NCBI GenBank assembly: GCA_009779515.1
Contig: WREE01000026.1
Span: 1-17,261, forward strand
Length of the DNA stretch: 17,261 bases
Reading direction: 5' to 3'
Source: Symbiobacteriaceae bacterium
GTDB lineage: Bacteria > Bacillota > JAAYKD01 > WRDA01
Shown: in pieces, positions 1 through 6,213 of the stretch
How the letters are laid out: the number at the start of each line of letters is the position of its first letter
How positions within the stretch are numbered: the first letter of the stretch is position 1
The notes under the pieces: generated by a model
Seen by the model: only the letters and a program-made list of their open reading frames with translations
What the model was told of the DNA's origin: nothing
Database searches by the model: none
Translations under genes and position numbers: made by a program

Positions 1-106
1 CGATACTTTTGAAACCGTCGATAAAACCTTTCACCGGAGCAAAACAGCCGTAATCCACCGTGGTTCCAGCCCAATCGAAGATAACTGCCTTAATTTTTTC
101 CGCCAT
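1..106 (-). CDS. phnX: Phosphonoacetaldehyde hydrolase (phosphonatase), N-terminal part only
   Basis: Only the first 35 codons lie in the window; the gene runs off the left edge. PhnX hydrolyses phosphonoacetaldehyde to acetaldehyde and phosphate in 2-aminoethylphosphonate breakdown, in the cytoplasm. The visible part has the HAD-superfamily motif I in its PhnX form: FDWAGTTVDYGCFAP at about residues 10-24, where the Asp of DWAGT is the nucleophile. The Ala two residues after it and the following VDYGCFAP are characteristic of phosphonatase rather than of other HAD hydrolases. The start is ATG 106-104, preceded by GGAGG with 8 nt spacing. No phnW transaminase is visible upstream; the adjacent stretch holds only a damaged small ORF. 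The assignment rests on a short but distinctive segment. Confidence 0.85.
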   Translation of the reverse strand, partial: MAEKIKAVIFDWAGTTVDYGCFAPVKGFIDGFKSI

Positions 107-167
107 TTTTCATACCTCCAATATTTTCGTTATATAAGTCTTTTTAGTGAATCATGTAGTTTTCAAA

Positions 168-398
168 TTACCTCCTCTTAACTTCATATCTCCAGAACTT
201 CTTTATCAATTCCCTTAATGTGTCTTTATTAAGCCTAATCGGATTATTGTGGAGCCTTTGGATGTTCACCGTATAACACATCGCATGGGGCGCGGTCGTG
301 GTGGTGATGATTATGGCTTTTCCCGACAAATTCTTAGTACTAGCGATATCCACTGTCCACACCGCTTTAACTACCAGCTAGATTTCGCCCATATCCAT
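168..398 (-). pseudogene. Small ORF interrupted by an in-frame TAG at codon 7, unknown family
   Basis: Reading on the minus strand, an AGAGGA motif lies 5 nt before ATG 398-396. That ATG opens a frame MDMGEI, then TAG (380-378), and continues open for about 69 more codons to TAA at 168. The part after the amber codon could start alone at GTG 362, but no ribosome binding site is seen there. The product would be about 76 residues and basic at its C-terminus (WRYEVKRR). I do not recognise the family. A GAGGAGG sequence is embedded in the last codons, as if to serve a downstream gene; phnX begins 62 nt later with its own site. It is read here as a relic, or as a gene whose true start is the GTG. 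It could also be chance open frame. Confidence 0.3.
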
Positions 399-400
399 AA

Positions 401-420
401 AAATCCTCTTTAGAGGATTT
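401..420 (-). other. Perfect 8-bp hairpin overlapping the start region of the amber-interrupted ORF
   Basis: AAATCCTC and GAGGATTT flank a TTTA loop, giving a perfect stem. On the minus strand the stem is followed by T residues running into ATGG, so it looks like a weak intrinsic terminator. The same stem also contains the AGAGGA that could act as ribosome binding site for the ORF at 398. It may therefore be a terminator of something upstream, a translation-controlling hairpin, or chance in AT-rich DNA. Confidence 0.35.
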
Positions 421-482
421 CCCAATGTAAAAAACTGGTTTCATGTTCTTTGTTTCCTGTCTCATTTATCTTAAATCACACC

Positions 483-510
483 TTGACAAGGGAAGCAAAT
501 TAATCATAAT
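483..510 (+). promoter_or_regulatory. Candidate sigma-A promoter for the phosphotransferase-fold gene
   Basis: A perfect -35 TTGACA at 483-488 is followed after 16 nt by CATAAT at 505-510 (five of six consensus bases). It would start transcription near 517 and give a leader of about 195 nt before the gene at 713. It is the only good plus-strand promoter seen upstream of that gene. Confidence 0.5.
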
Positions 511-559
511 GTAACTAAATTTACAAATATTTCGAGTTAGGTTTTAGCAGCAGTACCCT

Positions 560-585
560 GGCTGAGATGCTGAAGGGGCTTAGCC
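560..585 (+). promoter_or_regulatory. Leader hairpin with a Shine-Dalgarno-like sequence in its loop
   Basis: GGCTGAG (560-566) pairs with CTTAGCC (579-585) through seven base pairs including one G-U. The 12-nt loop ends in AAGGGG (573-578), which sits 8 nt before the ATG of a short leader ORF at 587. This places the ribosome binding site of the leader ORF in the loop. A regulatory role is inferred from position only. Confidence 0.3.
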
Positions 586-586
586 G

Positions 587-691
587 ATGGCTTTAAGGTT
601 GATGTACCACCATGACGACGAGATCCACCCCAAAGAGTTCCCGATATATGATACGCTATATACCCACTTCAAAGCTCTACTGAGCACCTGA
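587..691 (+). CDS. Short leader ORF (34 codons) upstream of the phosphotransferase-fold gene
   Basis: The ATG at 587 is preceded by AAGGGG with 8 nt spacing, and the frame stops at TGA 689-691, 21 nt before the next start codon. The peptide is rich in His, Asp, Glu and Tyr (it contains MYHHDDEIHPKEFP) and ends in LLST. I do not recognise it. It may be a leader peptide coupling translation to the downstream gene, or the tail of a decayed gene, since another frame just upstream also looks faintly coding. A second in-frame ATG lies at 602. Confidence 0.3.
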   Translation: MALRLMYHHDDEIHPKEFPIYDTLYTHFKALLST

Positions 692-712
692 GTCAAGAAA
701 GGATCTGATCCC

Positions 713-1636
713 ATGCCCTTACTAAAAGATCGCTACTTGCAGCCAGAGATGACCGATCCGGTAATGGAAGAGAACCATGTTCTAGAAATCGTGCGCGCCT
801 TTGTGCCGGAAGCCAAGCGTGTTACCAAGGTCGATGAAACCGGGGGCGAGGCGCGCATGTATGCCATTGACGAAGATATCATCTTCAAAACTCAACGCCC
901 CCATCGTCTACGCCTTAGCACCAGCCAGGCGAGAGAAGTCTTCTATCTTAAATATCTGGCTGAGGCTTTACCCCAAGTCAGTGTGCCCCGTGTGCTGGGT
1001 TATATCAAGGAAGGACCGATGCTGGAAGGTACGATCATGACCCGCATGCCCGGCACTGCTGTACGTTATACCGAAATGAGCAGCGAACAGCGAACAGCGA
1101 TGCTTTTGGAGCATGGACAGGCGATAGCACAGCTTCATTCTTTGGACCAGAAACCATTTTTAAAGAGTGGCTTATTCCCCAATGACGAAGATGCTGCGAG
1201 TCTGCAAGAGCGCTATGCAACACGGTTTGAGGCTATGCTGGGTAGGCTCGGTGATACATCCGACTACGAGAAGGATGCCGCCCGTAAGCTGATCGAAGCA
1301 GTTTTAGCAGAATTGAACGAAGTGGACTGCATGGTAGCTTTGCATTCCAATCCCTATGTGGAACATACCTTTGTCAAGTCGGACAAGAGCTATGCAGGCA
1401 TGATCGACTTTGGTGATGCCTACATCAGCCATCCGGTCAACGACATGCGCCGCTGGAATTCAGCCGAACGGAAGACCTTACTGCAAGGGTATTTCGGCGG
1501 CAGGCAGATGAGTGCGAACTTCGCCATGATCTGGAACATTACCTACAGTATAGATGCTCTGACCAACATGCTATCGCAACAGATTCAGGTCTCCCAGGTC
1601 AGCGATAAGGCTGAGCTGCTACAATGGGAATGGTAA
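713..1636 (+). CDS. Aminoglycoside phosphotransferase/choline-kinase-fold protein with atypical catalytic loop
   Basis: The 307-residue product has the layout of the APH phosphotransferase family. A small N-lobe holds a likely ATP-binding lysine in IIFKTQRP (K59) and a possible partner Glu (E75); it is followed by a hinge (TIMTRMPG, 107-114) and a helical C-lobe. The usual catalytic loop HGDxxxxN reads LHSNPYVEHTFV here: H211 is kept, the catalytic Asp position is N213 and the metal-binding Asn position is His. The second metal-binding Asp is present in MIDFGDA (D232). It may phosphorylate a small molecule, or be a kinase-fold protein with changed chemistry. The substrate cannot be inferred, and resistance should not be assumed. 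The start ATG has AAAGGA about 9 nt upstream; Met13 and Met18 are alternatives. The gene stands alone on the plus strand. Confidence 0.75.
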   Translation: MPLLKDRYLQPEMTDPVMEENHVLEIVRAFVPEAKRVTKVDETGGEARMYAIDEDIIFKTQRPHRLRLSTSQAREVFYLKYLAEALPQVSVPRVLGYIKEGPMLEGTIMTRMPGTAVRYTEMSSEQRTAMLLEHGQAIAQLHSLDQKPFLKSGLFPNDEDAASLQERYATRFEAMLGRLGDTSDYEKDAARKLIEAVLAELNEVDCMVALHSNPYVEHTFVKSDKSYAGMIDFGDAYISHPVNDMRRWNSAERKTLLQGYFGGRQMSANFAMIWNITYSIDALTNMLSQQIQVSQVSDKAELLQWEW

Positions 1637-1781
1637 GGTGATCTTACGGCTACGCAACCTTTTTGCCCCACCACCGAAGCGGTTGAAAGGTCATATCCTA
1701 TTTGTTGCGGGAGTGCCAACAGCGGCAAGCAGATATAGTTTTGTGCGAAACGGCGTAGTGGCAATAGAGTTTTGGTTATGA

Positions 1782-1817
1782 CAAAGGGCATGGAGTTGAT
1801 GCACCCCATGCCCTTTG
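1782..1817. terminator. Inverted repeat between convergent genes, probable bidirectional terminator
   Basis: CAAAGGGCATGG (1782-1793) and CCATGCCCTTTG (1806-1817) form a perfect 12-bp stem with a 12-nt loop. It lies between the plus-strand phosphotransferase gene and the minus-strand EFR1 gene, which converge here. Neither side has a clear T-tract, so it is a weak terminator on sequence alone. The rest of 1637-1839 shows nothing recognisable. Confidence 0.45.
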
Positions 1818-1839
1818 CAATGCTTATAAGATATTTGTT

Positions 1840-2604
1840 TCATTGCGTTATGTAGTTTTCAAAAAGACATTGCTCAATAATTTCTTTTCCCAAAAGAGTG
1901 ATTGCTTTGTTCGGACAATTGTTAATGCACCGATAACACATAGTACATCTACTGCCTGAAAATGCCTTTTGTTCGGTTAGTGTCAAGTTGCTCATGGGGC
2001 AGAGCGCGACGCATTTGCCACAACCAACGCATTTATTACCGTCAATGTTTAGTTTATCGGAATAATGCTTTGTTTTATTGTAAAACCATAGCCGTTGACC
2101 GAATAAACCTGCAAAATGGTAAAAGAATCCCAACCCCTCTTTCGATGGCTCGCCTTTTTTTAATGACTCAACGGCTTGTCTGATTTTCTGCTCTGCGCTG
2201 TCTACAATTTTTTGGTTCTGTGCCAGCGGCTTTTTAAGCGCTTTTACATCACCAATACAATCCGGCATTTTTATGTGCAAACCGCCAATAACATTTGCTC
2301 CGAATTTATGGAGCAACCTTGCGCCGCAACCTGCGCCATCACCGCTGAACAGCCCCATAGTGCAAACGATATAAACGCTTTTGCCCTTAAATACGTCGCT
2401 GTTCAGAGTAACAAAGTCCTTTACTATTTTCGGTATATTACTGAAATAAATCGGATACCCCAAAACAATATCTGTAGATTGTCTTATCGCGTCAATAGCG
2501 TCAGGGCTTTCTATGGACATAGGTGCACTTCCATTATATAACTCCATGAATCTTTCGATGCAGTATTTTGTGTTGCCTGTACCGCTGAAATAGACCCCCA
2601 GCAT
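1840..2604 (-). CDS. EFR1-family flavodoxin/ferredoxin fusion protein
   Basis: The 254-residue protein joins a flavodoxin-like N-domain to a C-terminal double 4Fe-4S ferredoxin, the EFR1 arrangement. The phosphate-binding loop YFSGTGNT is at residues 5-12. The two clusters are carried by C192-x2-C195-x2-C198-x3-C202 and C220-x2-C223-x2-C226-x3-C230, each followed by Pro. It is expected to shuttle electrons through FMN and two clusters in the cytoplasm; the partner is unknown. ATG 2604 was chosen over a longer frame starting at 2712 because GAGGAGG lies just upstream and the longer form would overlap the preceding TetR gene. It lies 34 nt after the TetR gene on the same strand, so it is probably in that operon and under that regulator. 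Base composition is more AT-rich than the addAB region. Confidence 0.88.
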   Translation of the reverse strand: MLGVYFSGTGNTKYCIERFMELYNGSAPMSIESPDAIDAIRQSTDIVLGYPIYFSNIPKIVKDFVTLNSDVFKGKSVYIVCTMGLFSGDGAGCGARLLHKFGANVIGGLHIKMPDCIGDVKALKKPLAQNQKIVDSAEQKIRQAVESLKKGEPSKEGLGFFYHFAGLFGQRLWFYNKTKHYSDKLNIDGNKCVGCGKCVALCPMSNLTLTEQKAFSGSRCTMCYRCINNCPNKAITLLGKEIIEQCLFENYITQ

Positions 2605-2638
2605 TTTATTTCCTCCTCGTTGTTCCCAGATAAATAGC

Positions 2639-3235
2639 TCATAAAAATGGGCAATTAAATACGCATATAAAATCGGAAATCTTTTCTTCCCAGTTTTCGT
2701 CATAGTGGACATTTTTCATTGTTGCTAAAGAAGCGATGCCGTGGATAAACGACCATAACGCAATTACCGTGTCTTTTTTCTTTTCTTTCGGGTATGCCGT
2801 CTTGTCCATCAATTTAAGTGCTAATCCCTTGAAAGTTTCAAAGGGCGGGTAATTATGGCTGACCTCTTCGCTAAACGATAAATCAATTTGCACAGTTGAC
2901 TGAGTATACAAAAAGGAAAAATAATGAGGATTATCAATGAAGAATACAACATACGCCTTTCCTAAATGCGCCAAAGCATCTGCGCTAGCGCCATATATGG
3001 TAATCGTGTCCTCTAATGCTTTTGAAAACTCAGCAGTTATATGACTTTGCAAGGCGTTCAACAGTTCGTCTTTATTTTGAAAATGGCTATACGGCGCAGC
3101 GTGGCTTACGCCACAGGCTACGGCGACTTTTCGTAAGGAAAACGATTTAAGCCCCTCTGTACTGACCAGCTCTATGCCTTTATCTATAAGCTGGTTTTTT
3201 AAGTTTTTATGGTGGTACGTTTCTCGCTCTATCAT
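2639..3235 (-). CDS. TetR/AcrR-family transcriptional regulator with WHG-type C-terminal domain
   Basis: The 198-residue protein has a TetR N-terminal DNA-binding domain. The helix-turn-helix spans about residues 34-53 (SLRKVAVACGVSHAAPYSHF) and is followed by the usual KDELLNAL. The C-terminal ligand-binding part contains WSFIHGIASLA, which matches the WHG motif of the TetR_C_33 class. ATG 3235 follows a GGGGG-containing site at about 6 nt; an upstream in-frame ATG at 3280 would overlap the promoter -10. It is the first gene of a two-gene operon with the EFR1 protein. The promoter carries two copies of an 11-mer that could be its operator, suggesting autoregulation. The ligand is unknown. 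Confidence 0.88.
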   Translation of the reverse strand: MIERETYHHKNLKNQLIDKGIELVSTEGLKSFSLRKVAVACGVSHAAPYSHFQNKDELLNALQSHITAEFSKALEDTITIYGASADALAHLGKAYVVFFIDNPHYFSFLYTQSTVQIDLSFSEEVSHNYPPFETFKGLALKLMDKTAYPKEKKKDTVIALWSFIHGIASLATMKNVHYDENWEEKISDFICVFNCPFL

Positions 3236-3245
3236 TGACAACCCC

Positions 3246-3299
3246 CAATCTTTACACTGTCCACTTATGAAATATAGCATACAATCTTTACAGCGTCAA
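3246..3299 (-). promoter_or_regulatory. TetR-EFR1 operon promoter with repeated 11-mer candidate operator
   Basis: On the minus strand, TTGACG (3299-3294) and TATATT (3276-3271) are separated by exactly 17 nt, a near-consensus sigma-A promoter. The sequence TGTAAAGATTG occurs twice as an exact direct repeat, at 3292-3282 (in the spacer, just after the -35) and 3256-3246 (downstream of the likely transcription start). The copies are 36 bp apart. Their position is what would be expected for repressor binding, although TetR proteins usually bind palindromes. Confidence 0.7.
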
Positions 3300-3429
3300 G
3301 ATAATTATTCGGCGGTAATAACTGCATACCGCACCTTTTCCCGATTCGGAAAAAGCAATATGAAGCTTGATTAATTATCCCCATCCATCAATCGGGTCTT
3401 TTTTATTTCACACGAAGGGAGGAAACCAT

Positions 3430-3600
3430 ATGCCGAGGTGTAACAAACGAAAAACAGAAGCGGTGAAGCCGCACATTCACGCGCCGTCACCATTCAGCAA
3501 GCGCGGGACGATTACCATCGTCCCCTACGAGGATTTTATTTGTATGCACGCATTTCAGCGGGACGATTACCATCGTCCCCTACCAGGATTATTGTACTAA
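3430..3600 (+). CDS. Small ORF (56 aa) containing two palindromic repeats, unknown
   Basis: The ATG at 3430 has a strong AAGGGAGG about 6 nt upstream, the best argument for translation. The 56-residue product is basic at its N-terminus (MPRCNKRKTE). Its second half is made from two copies of a 33-nt DNA repeat read in different frames (GTITIVPYED, then RDDYHRPLPG), so the repeat was probably inserted as DNA rather than selected as protein. The N-terminus loosely resembles the start of REP-associated (Y1) transposases, so a relic is possible. A longer frame from 3367 has no ribosome binding site. The stretch 3300-3429 shows no other gene. Confidence 0.35.
   Translation: MPRCNKRKTEAVKPHIHAPSPFSKRGTITIVPYEDFICMHAFQRDDYHRPLPGLLY
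3503..3590. repeat. Two direct copies of a 33-nt palindromic (REP-like) repeat
   Basis: Copies at 3503-3535 and 3558-3590 differ at one base. Each contains GGGACGAT, a TACC loop and ATCGTCCC, a perfect 8-bp hairpin, followed by CCTAC and AGGATT. The copies are 55 nt apart in the same orientation. Short, GC-rich, hairpin-forming and intergenic or relic-associated, they resemble repetitive extragenic palindromes. Copy number elsewhere in the genome cannot be seen here. Confidence 0.6.
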
Positions 3601-3604
3601 ACTA

Positions 3605-3658
3605 AATAGACGCTCACAAACTACGTTCATCTCGAGAACGAAGGATGTGGCGTCTATT
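3605..3658. terminator. Long imperfect hairpin between convergent genes
   Basis: AATAGACGC (3605-3613) pairs with GCGTCTATT (3650-3658). Inside, CACA/TGTG and CGTTC/GAACG continue the stem across a bulge and an internal loop. It lies downstream of the minus-strand peptidase gene and of the plus-strand small ORF. Only short T-rich sequence follows on either strand, so termination is plausible but not certain. Confidence 0.45.
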
Positions 3659-3694
3659 CATTATGTCACATATGTTGGGCTGGGAAACCGTTAG

Positions 3695-5725
3695 CTAACC
3701 TAGGAGATAATGTCCAAACCAACCCATAGTCCTTTGCCAGCGATCCAGCTGATAACTGGGAACTCCTAAGCCATGAGGCTGCCCCGGATAACGCACCAGG
3801 GTTGCTTCTTTGCCTAAGCGCTTGAGAGCCGTGTAATACTGTGTGCTCTGTTCCAGAGGACAGTTGATATCGGAATCGCCGTGGAGCATCATCAGGGGAG
3901 TTTCTACTTTACGCACATGGCGGATAGCGGAGCGACTCATGTACAGCTCTTCCAAATCGAAAGCAGGTCCACCCATCAGAGGCTCATCGTAACTAACCCC
4001 TAAAACGGAGCAGCCAAACATCGTATAAACATTGCTGATACCGGCGCCACCCACAGCCGCTTTAAAACGGTTAGTTTGGCTTACCGCCCAGTAAGTCATA
4101 TACCCGCCATAACTCCAACCGGTAATACCAATTCTCTCAGGATCTGCTATCCCTTTGGCGATGGCTACATCCACCCCTGCCATGATATCCAGAAAATCAT
4201 CGCCGCCCCAATCCCCCAAAATACCTTGGGTAAACTTGGTGCCGTAGGAGGTGCTACCTCGAGGGTTAATGTAGAGTACGGCATACCCGGCATGCGCCAT
4301 CATCTGATGAGCAGGGGTAAAGTTGCGGTTAAAAACTCCGGTGGGACCGCCATGGACATCCAAAATGGTGGGAACTGGCTTGCCTTCGATATACCCTTTA
4401 GGTTTAATGATAAAGCCTTCCACATCCCACTCTTTAGGACCCTTAAAATGTATAACTTCAGCAGGGCAGAAATAACCTTCCTCCAGATAGTCTTCGTTTA
4501 TCTGGGTAAGAGTAAGGTCATCTCCTGCTCCGGGAGACTTGAGGTATATTTGGGGCACAGTCGTCTCGTTGCTGGCGATATAAGCCATTAAGCCGTCATC
4601 GCTGACACTAAGGGTGCTGACATGGTGTAACTCCCCTGTAGCCAGCAGTTTTTCAGCCCCTAAATGGTCTTCCAGCAACTCCCGCTGGTAGATTTTGGAG
4701 GTAGCATTCTCTTCTTTGGTATAGCAGATAGCCTCTCCCTTGCCTAACCAGGTAACCGCGCGGCAGGAGCGATCCAAATCTTGGGTCAGAGAAACTGGCG
4801 CAGACATACCTTCCCGCCAGAGCCAAATTTCCGCCGGCGCCGTTCCCTGAGGAATTTCGGCACGAGTGCTGGTAAAGAGTAAGCTTTTCAGATCCGGCGC
4901 CCAGCGCAAGCTGCTGACACTTCCGGCAAAAGAAAATAGTAGCTGTGGCGTATCTCCCTTCGGGGAAACGGCATAAACCTCCGCGTAGGTGCGAGGCGGC
5001 TCCAAATTGAGCCAAGATAAAGCATAAACTAACTTATCCGCTCCCCACCAGGTGAAATTGCCCAAACGTTTAGGGTTTGGTCCTGTGATGTTAGTTAATT
5101 CTTGGCAAGTTCCGTCTTGTAATTTATAAAAATAGAGCTGCTGGATCTGCTCGTAAGTGAGACCGCGACCATCGGCACGGTAATCCATTTCGGTAATAAC
5201 ATTTACCGGAGCTGTCCTTCGCGGTTGGCTGGCACCGGAACGTTCCGCCGTGGAACCACGCTCAGCTAGATCTTTGGCTGCTTTGCGCCAGATATGCTCC
5301 GGCTCTCCCGGATGGCGCGCACCCTCGATGGTAATTTCTTTACGGGAAGAGAAAGCTAGACCACTGCCGTCCGGCGCCCACAATAGAGAACCAGCAGCTC
5401 GCGGCACGGTTTTGAGAACTTGAGCTTCACCCCCCTGGCGATCCAGGAGATGTATCTGAGGTTTGCTACCCCGGCTAGAGATAAAAGCCAGCTTTTGACT
5501 ATCGGGAGACCAACTGGGTGAGCTCTCCTTACCGGTGAAGGTTAAGCGCTGAGGCTCTCCTTCGCCATTGGTCTTCACCCACCAAAGATCAGTTTTGCTC
5601 TCATCGGTTTCCGCACTGCTTTCCCGGAGCTCATAGACCACCAGGGAACCATCCGGAGCGATTTGCATCTGACCAATCGTCTTCAGCTTCAACATATCCT
5701 CCGGAGTGAACGGCTTTTGGGACAT
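3695..5725 (-). CDS. S9-family prolyl oligopeptidase-type serine peptidase (acylaminoacyl-peptidase-like)
   Basis: The 676-residue protein has an N-terminal beta-propeller built of WD40-like PD40 repeats (SPSWSPDSQKLAFIS near 69, LLWAPDGSGLAFSS near 114, LRWAPDLKSLLFTS near 273). A C-terminal alpha/beta-hydrolase domain spans about 435-676. The catalytic triad is visible: S538 in GWSYGG, D619 in HGDSDIN and H651 in QPHG; DVHGGP (456-461) supplies the oxyanion region. It should cleave peptides after access through the propeller. No signal peptide is seen, so it is probably cytoplasmic. The start was placed at ATG 5725, with AAAGGAAG 7 nt upstream and the normal MSQKPFTPEDM opening. A longer frame to 5824 would add 33 residues overlapping the next gene. 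Length fits the S9C group. Confidence 0.93.
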   Translation of the reverse strand: MSQKPFTPEDMLKLKTIGQMQIAPDGSLVVYELRESSAETDESKTDLWWVKTNGEGEPQRLTFTGKESSPSWSPDSQKLAFISSRGSKPQIHLLDRQGGEAQVLKTVPRAAGSLLWAPDGSGLAFSSRKEITIEGARHPGEPEHIWRKAAKDLAERGSTAERSGASQPRRTAPVNVITEMDYRADGRGLTYEQIQQLYFYKLQDGTCQELTNITGPNPKRLGNFTWWGADKLVYALSWLNLEPPRTYAEVYAVSPKGDTPQLLFSFAGSVSSLRWAPDLKSLLFTSTRAEIPQGTAPAEIWLWREGMSAPVSLTQDLDRSCRAVTWLGKGEAICYTKEENATSKIYQRELLEDHLGAEKLLATGELHHVSTLSVSDDGLMAYIASNETTVPQIYLKSPGAGDDLTLTQINEDYLEEGYFCPAEVIHFKGPKEWDVEGFIIKPKGYIEGKPVPTILDVHGGPTGVFNRNFTPAHQMMAHAGYAVLYINPRGSTSYGTKFTQGILGDWGGDDFLDIMAGVDVAIAKGIADPERIGITGWSYGGYMTYWAVSQTNRFKAAVGGAGISNVYTMFGCSVLGVSYDEPLMGGPAFDLEELYMSRSAIRHVRKVETPLMMLHGDSDINCPLEQSTQYYTALKRLGKEATLVRYPGQPHGLGVPSYQLDRWQRTMGWFGHYLLG

Positions 5726-5799
5726 AAAAGCACTTCCTTTCAAATTATTTCTCTTGACTTTAGCGCCAACTCGGTAGCCTGCCACTACTGTAAAAGAGA

Positions 5800-6030
5800 C
5801 TATAGCGAAAACTGAGCTAACCATCTTGAAAACTGCTTTATGATCAGCTCCGTCTCCGGCGGTTCATGGGAGTCTTTAAGCAAGGTGCCAGCCAAGTGAT
5901 GGCTCTCCTCGGTGAAGAAGAGATATATGCCTGGTTCATAGACCGTTTGTGTTCTTTTAACCAACCACAGCAAAGTATTTTGGGTATTCGACAGCTTAAA
6001 CCAATAACCCTCCGTTAGGAGATTTTTCAA
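5800..6030 (-). CDS. Hypothetical small protein (76 aa), TTG start
   Basis: The frame is open from a TTG at 6030-6028 to 5800; an upstream TAA sits five codons before. No clear Shine-Dalgarno precedes the TTG, while GGAGGG occurs inside the first codons, so the true start could be further in. The product is soluble-looking with aromatic and charged residues (EPGIYLFFTEESHHL) and matches nothing I recognise. It ends 74 nt before the peptidase start on the same strand, so the two may be cotranscribed. No better competing frame exists in this interval. Confidence 0.45.
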   Translation of the reverse strand: MKNLLTEGYWFKLSNTQNTLLWLVKRTQTVYEPGIYLFFTEESHHLAGTLLKDSHEPPETELIIKQFSRWLAQFSL

Positions 6031-6040
6031 GAGGGTCTTT

Positions 6041-6055
6041 TAATAACTGTTATTA
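6041..6055. promoter_or_regulatory. Perfect AT-rich palindrome upstream of the small ORF, operator-like
   Basis: TAATAACTGTTATTA is a 15-nt palindrome with 7-bp arms around one central base, placed 11 nt upstream of the TTG start at 6030 and just after the neighbouring terminator. Position and symmetry fit a dimeric regulator site. No -10/-35 pair could be fixed confidently around it, and AT-rich palindromes also arise by chance. Confidence 0.3.
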
Positions 6056-6071
6056 TTTACAAAACGGACAT

Positions 6072-6094
6072 AAAAAAAGCGCACAATGCGCTTT
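6072..6094 (-). terminator. Rho-independent terminator of the zinc-ribbon gene
   Basis: On the minus strand, AAAGCGCA and TGCGCTTT form a perfect 8-bp stem around a TTG loop and run straight into further T residues, seven T in a row in total. It lies 120 nt downstream of the stop of the gene at 6214-6723. The stretch between them shows no gene. Confidence 0.8.
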
Positions 6095-6213
6095 GTAGAC
6101 GGATTAAGCCATTTCCAGGGGGTAGAAAGGAAACACACCAGGGGGGAGCAGATTAGCAGCCTATGCAAATATAGAGCGGGCTACCACCATCGGTCTCACT
6201 GTAGCTGGGTTGG

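Noticed and set aside
555..600. GGCTGAGA reminiscent of a TPP riboswitch
   Set aside because: Only this short stretch fits; the conserved ACCUGAUCUGG and downstream partner sequences are missing.
1637..1781. Possible remnant coding sequence after the phosphotransferase gene
   Set aside because: All frames break quickly and no protein similarity is recognisable.
1962..2541. Plus-strand open frames opposite the EFR1 gene
   Set aside because: They are antisense shadows; the minus strand has clear flavodoxin and ferredoxin motifs.
3312..3332. 6-bp hairpin GCGGTA/TACCGC followed by TTTT as a terminator
   Set aside because: The stem is short with a 9-nt loop and no plus-strand gene lies upstream to be terminated.
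3503..3590. Two direct repeats as a mini-CRISPR
   Set aside because: Only two copies with an internal perfect palindrome and 22-nt spacing, no cas genes and no further repeats; REP-like is a better fit.
4076..5015. Open frames on both strands inside the peptidase gene
   Set aside because: They overlap the beta-propeller and catalytic domain in other frames, with no ribosome binding site or recognisable motif.
5726..5824. N-terminal extension of the peptidase resembling a membrane segment (VFAIVSFTVVAGY)
   Set aside because: A good ribosome binding site and the standard family N-terminus place the start at 5725; the extension would overlap the neighbouring ORF.
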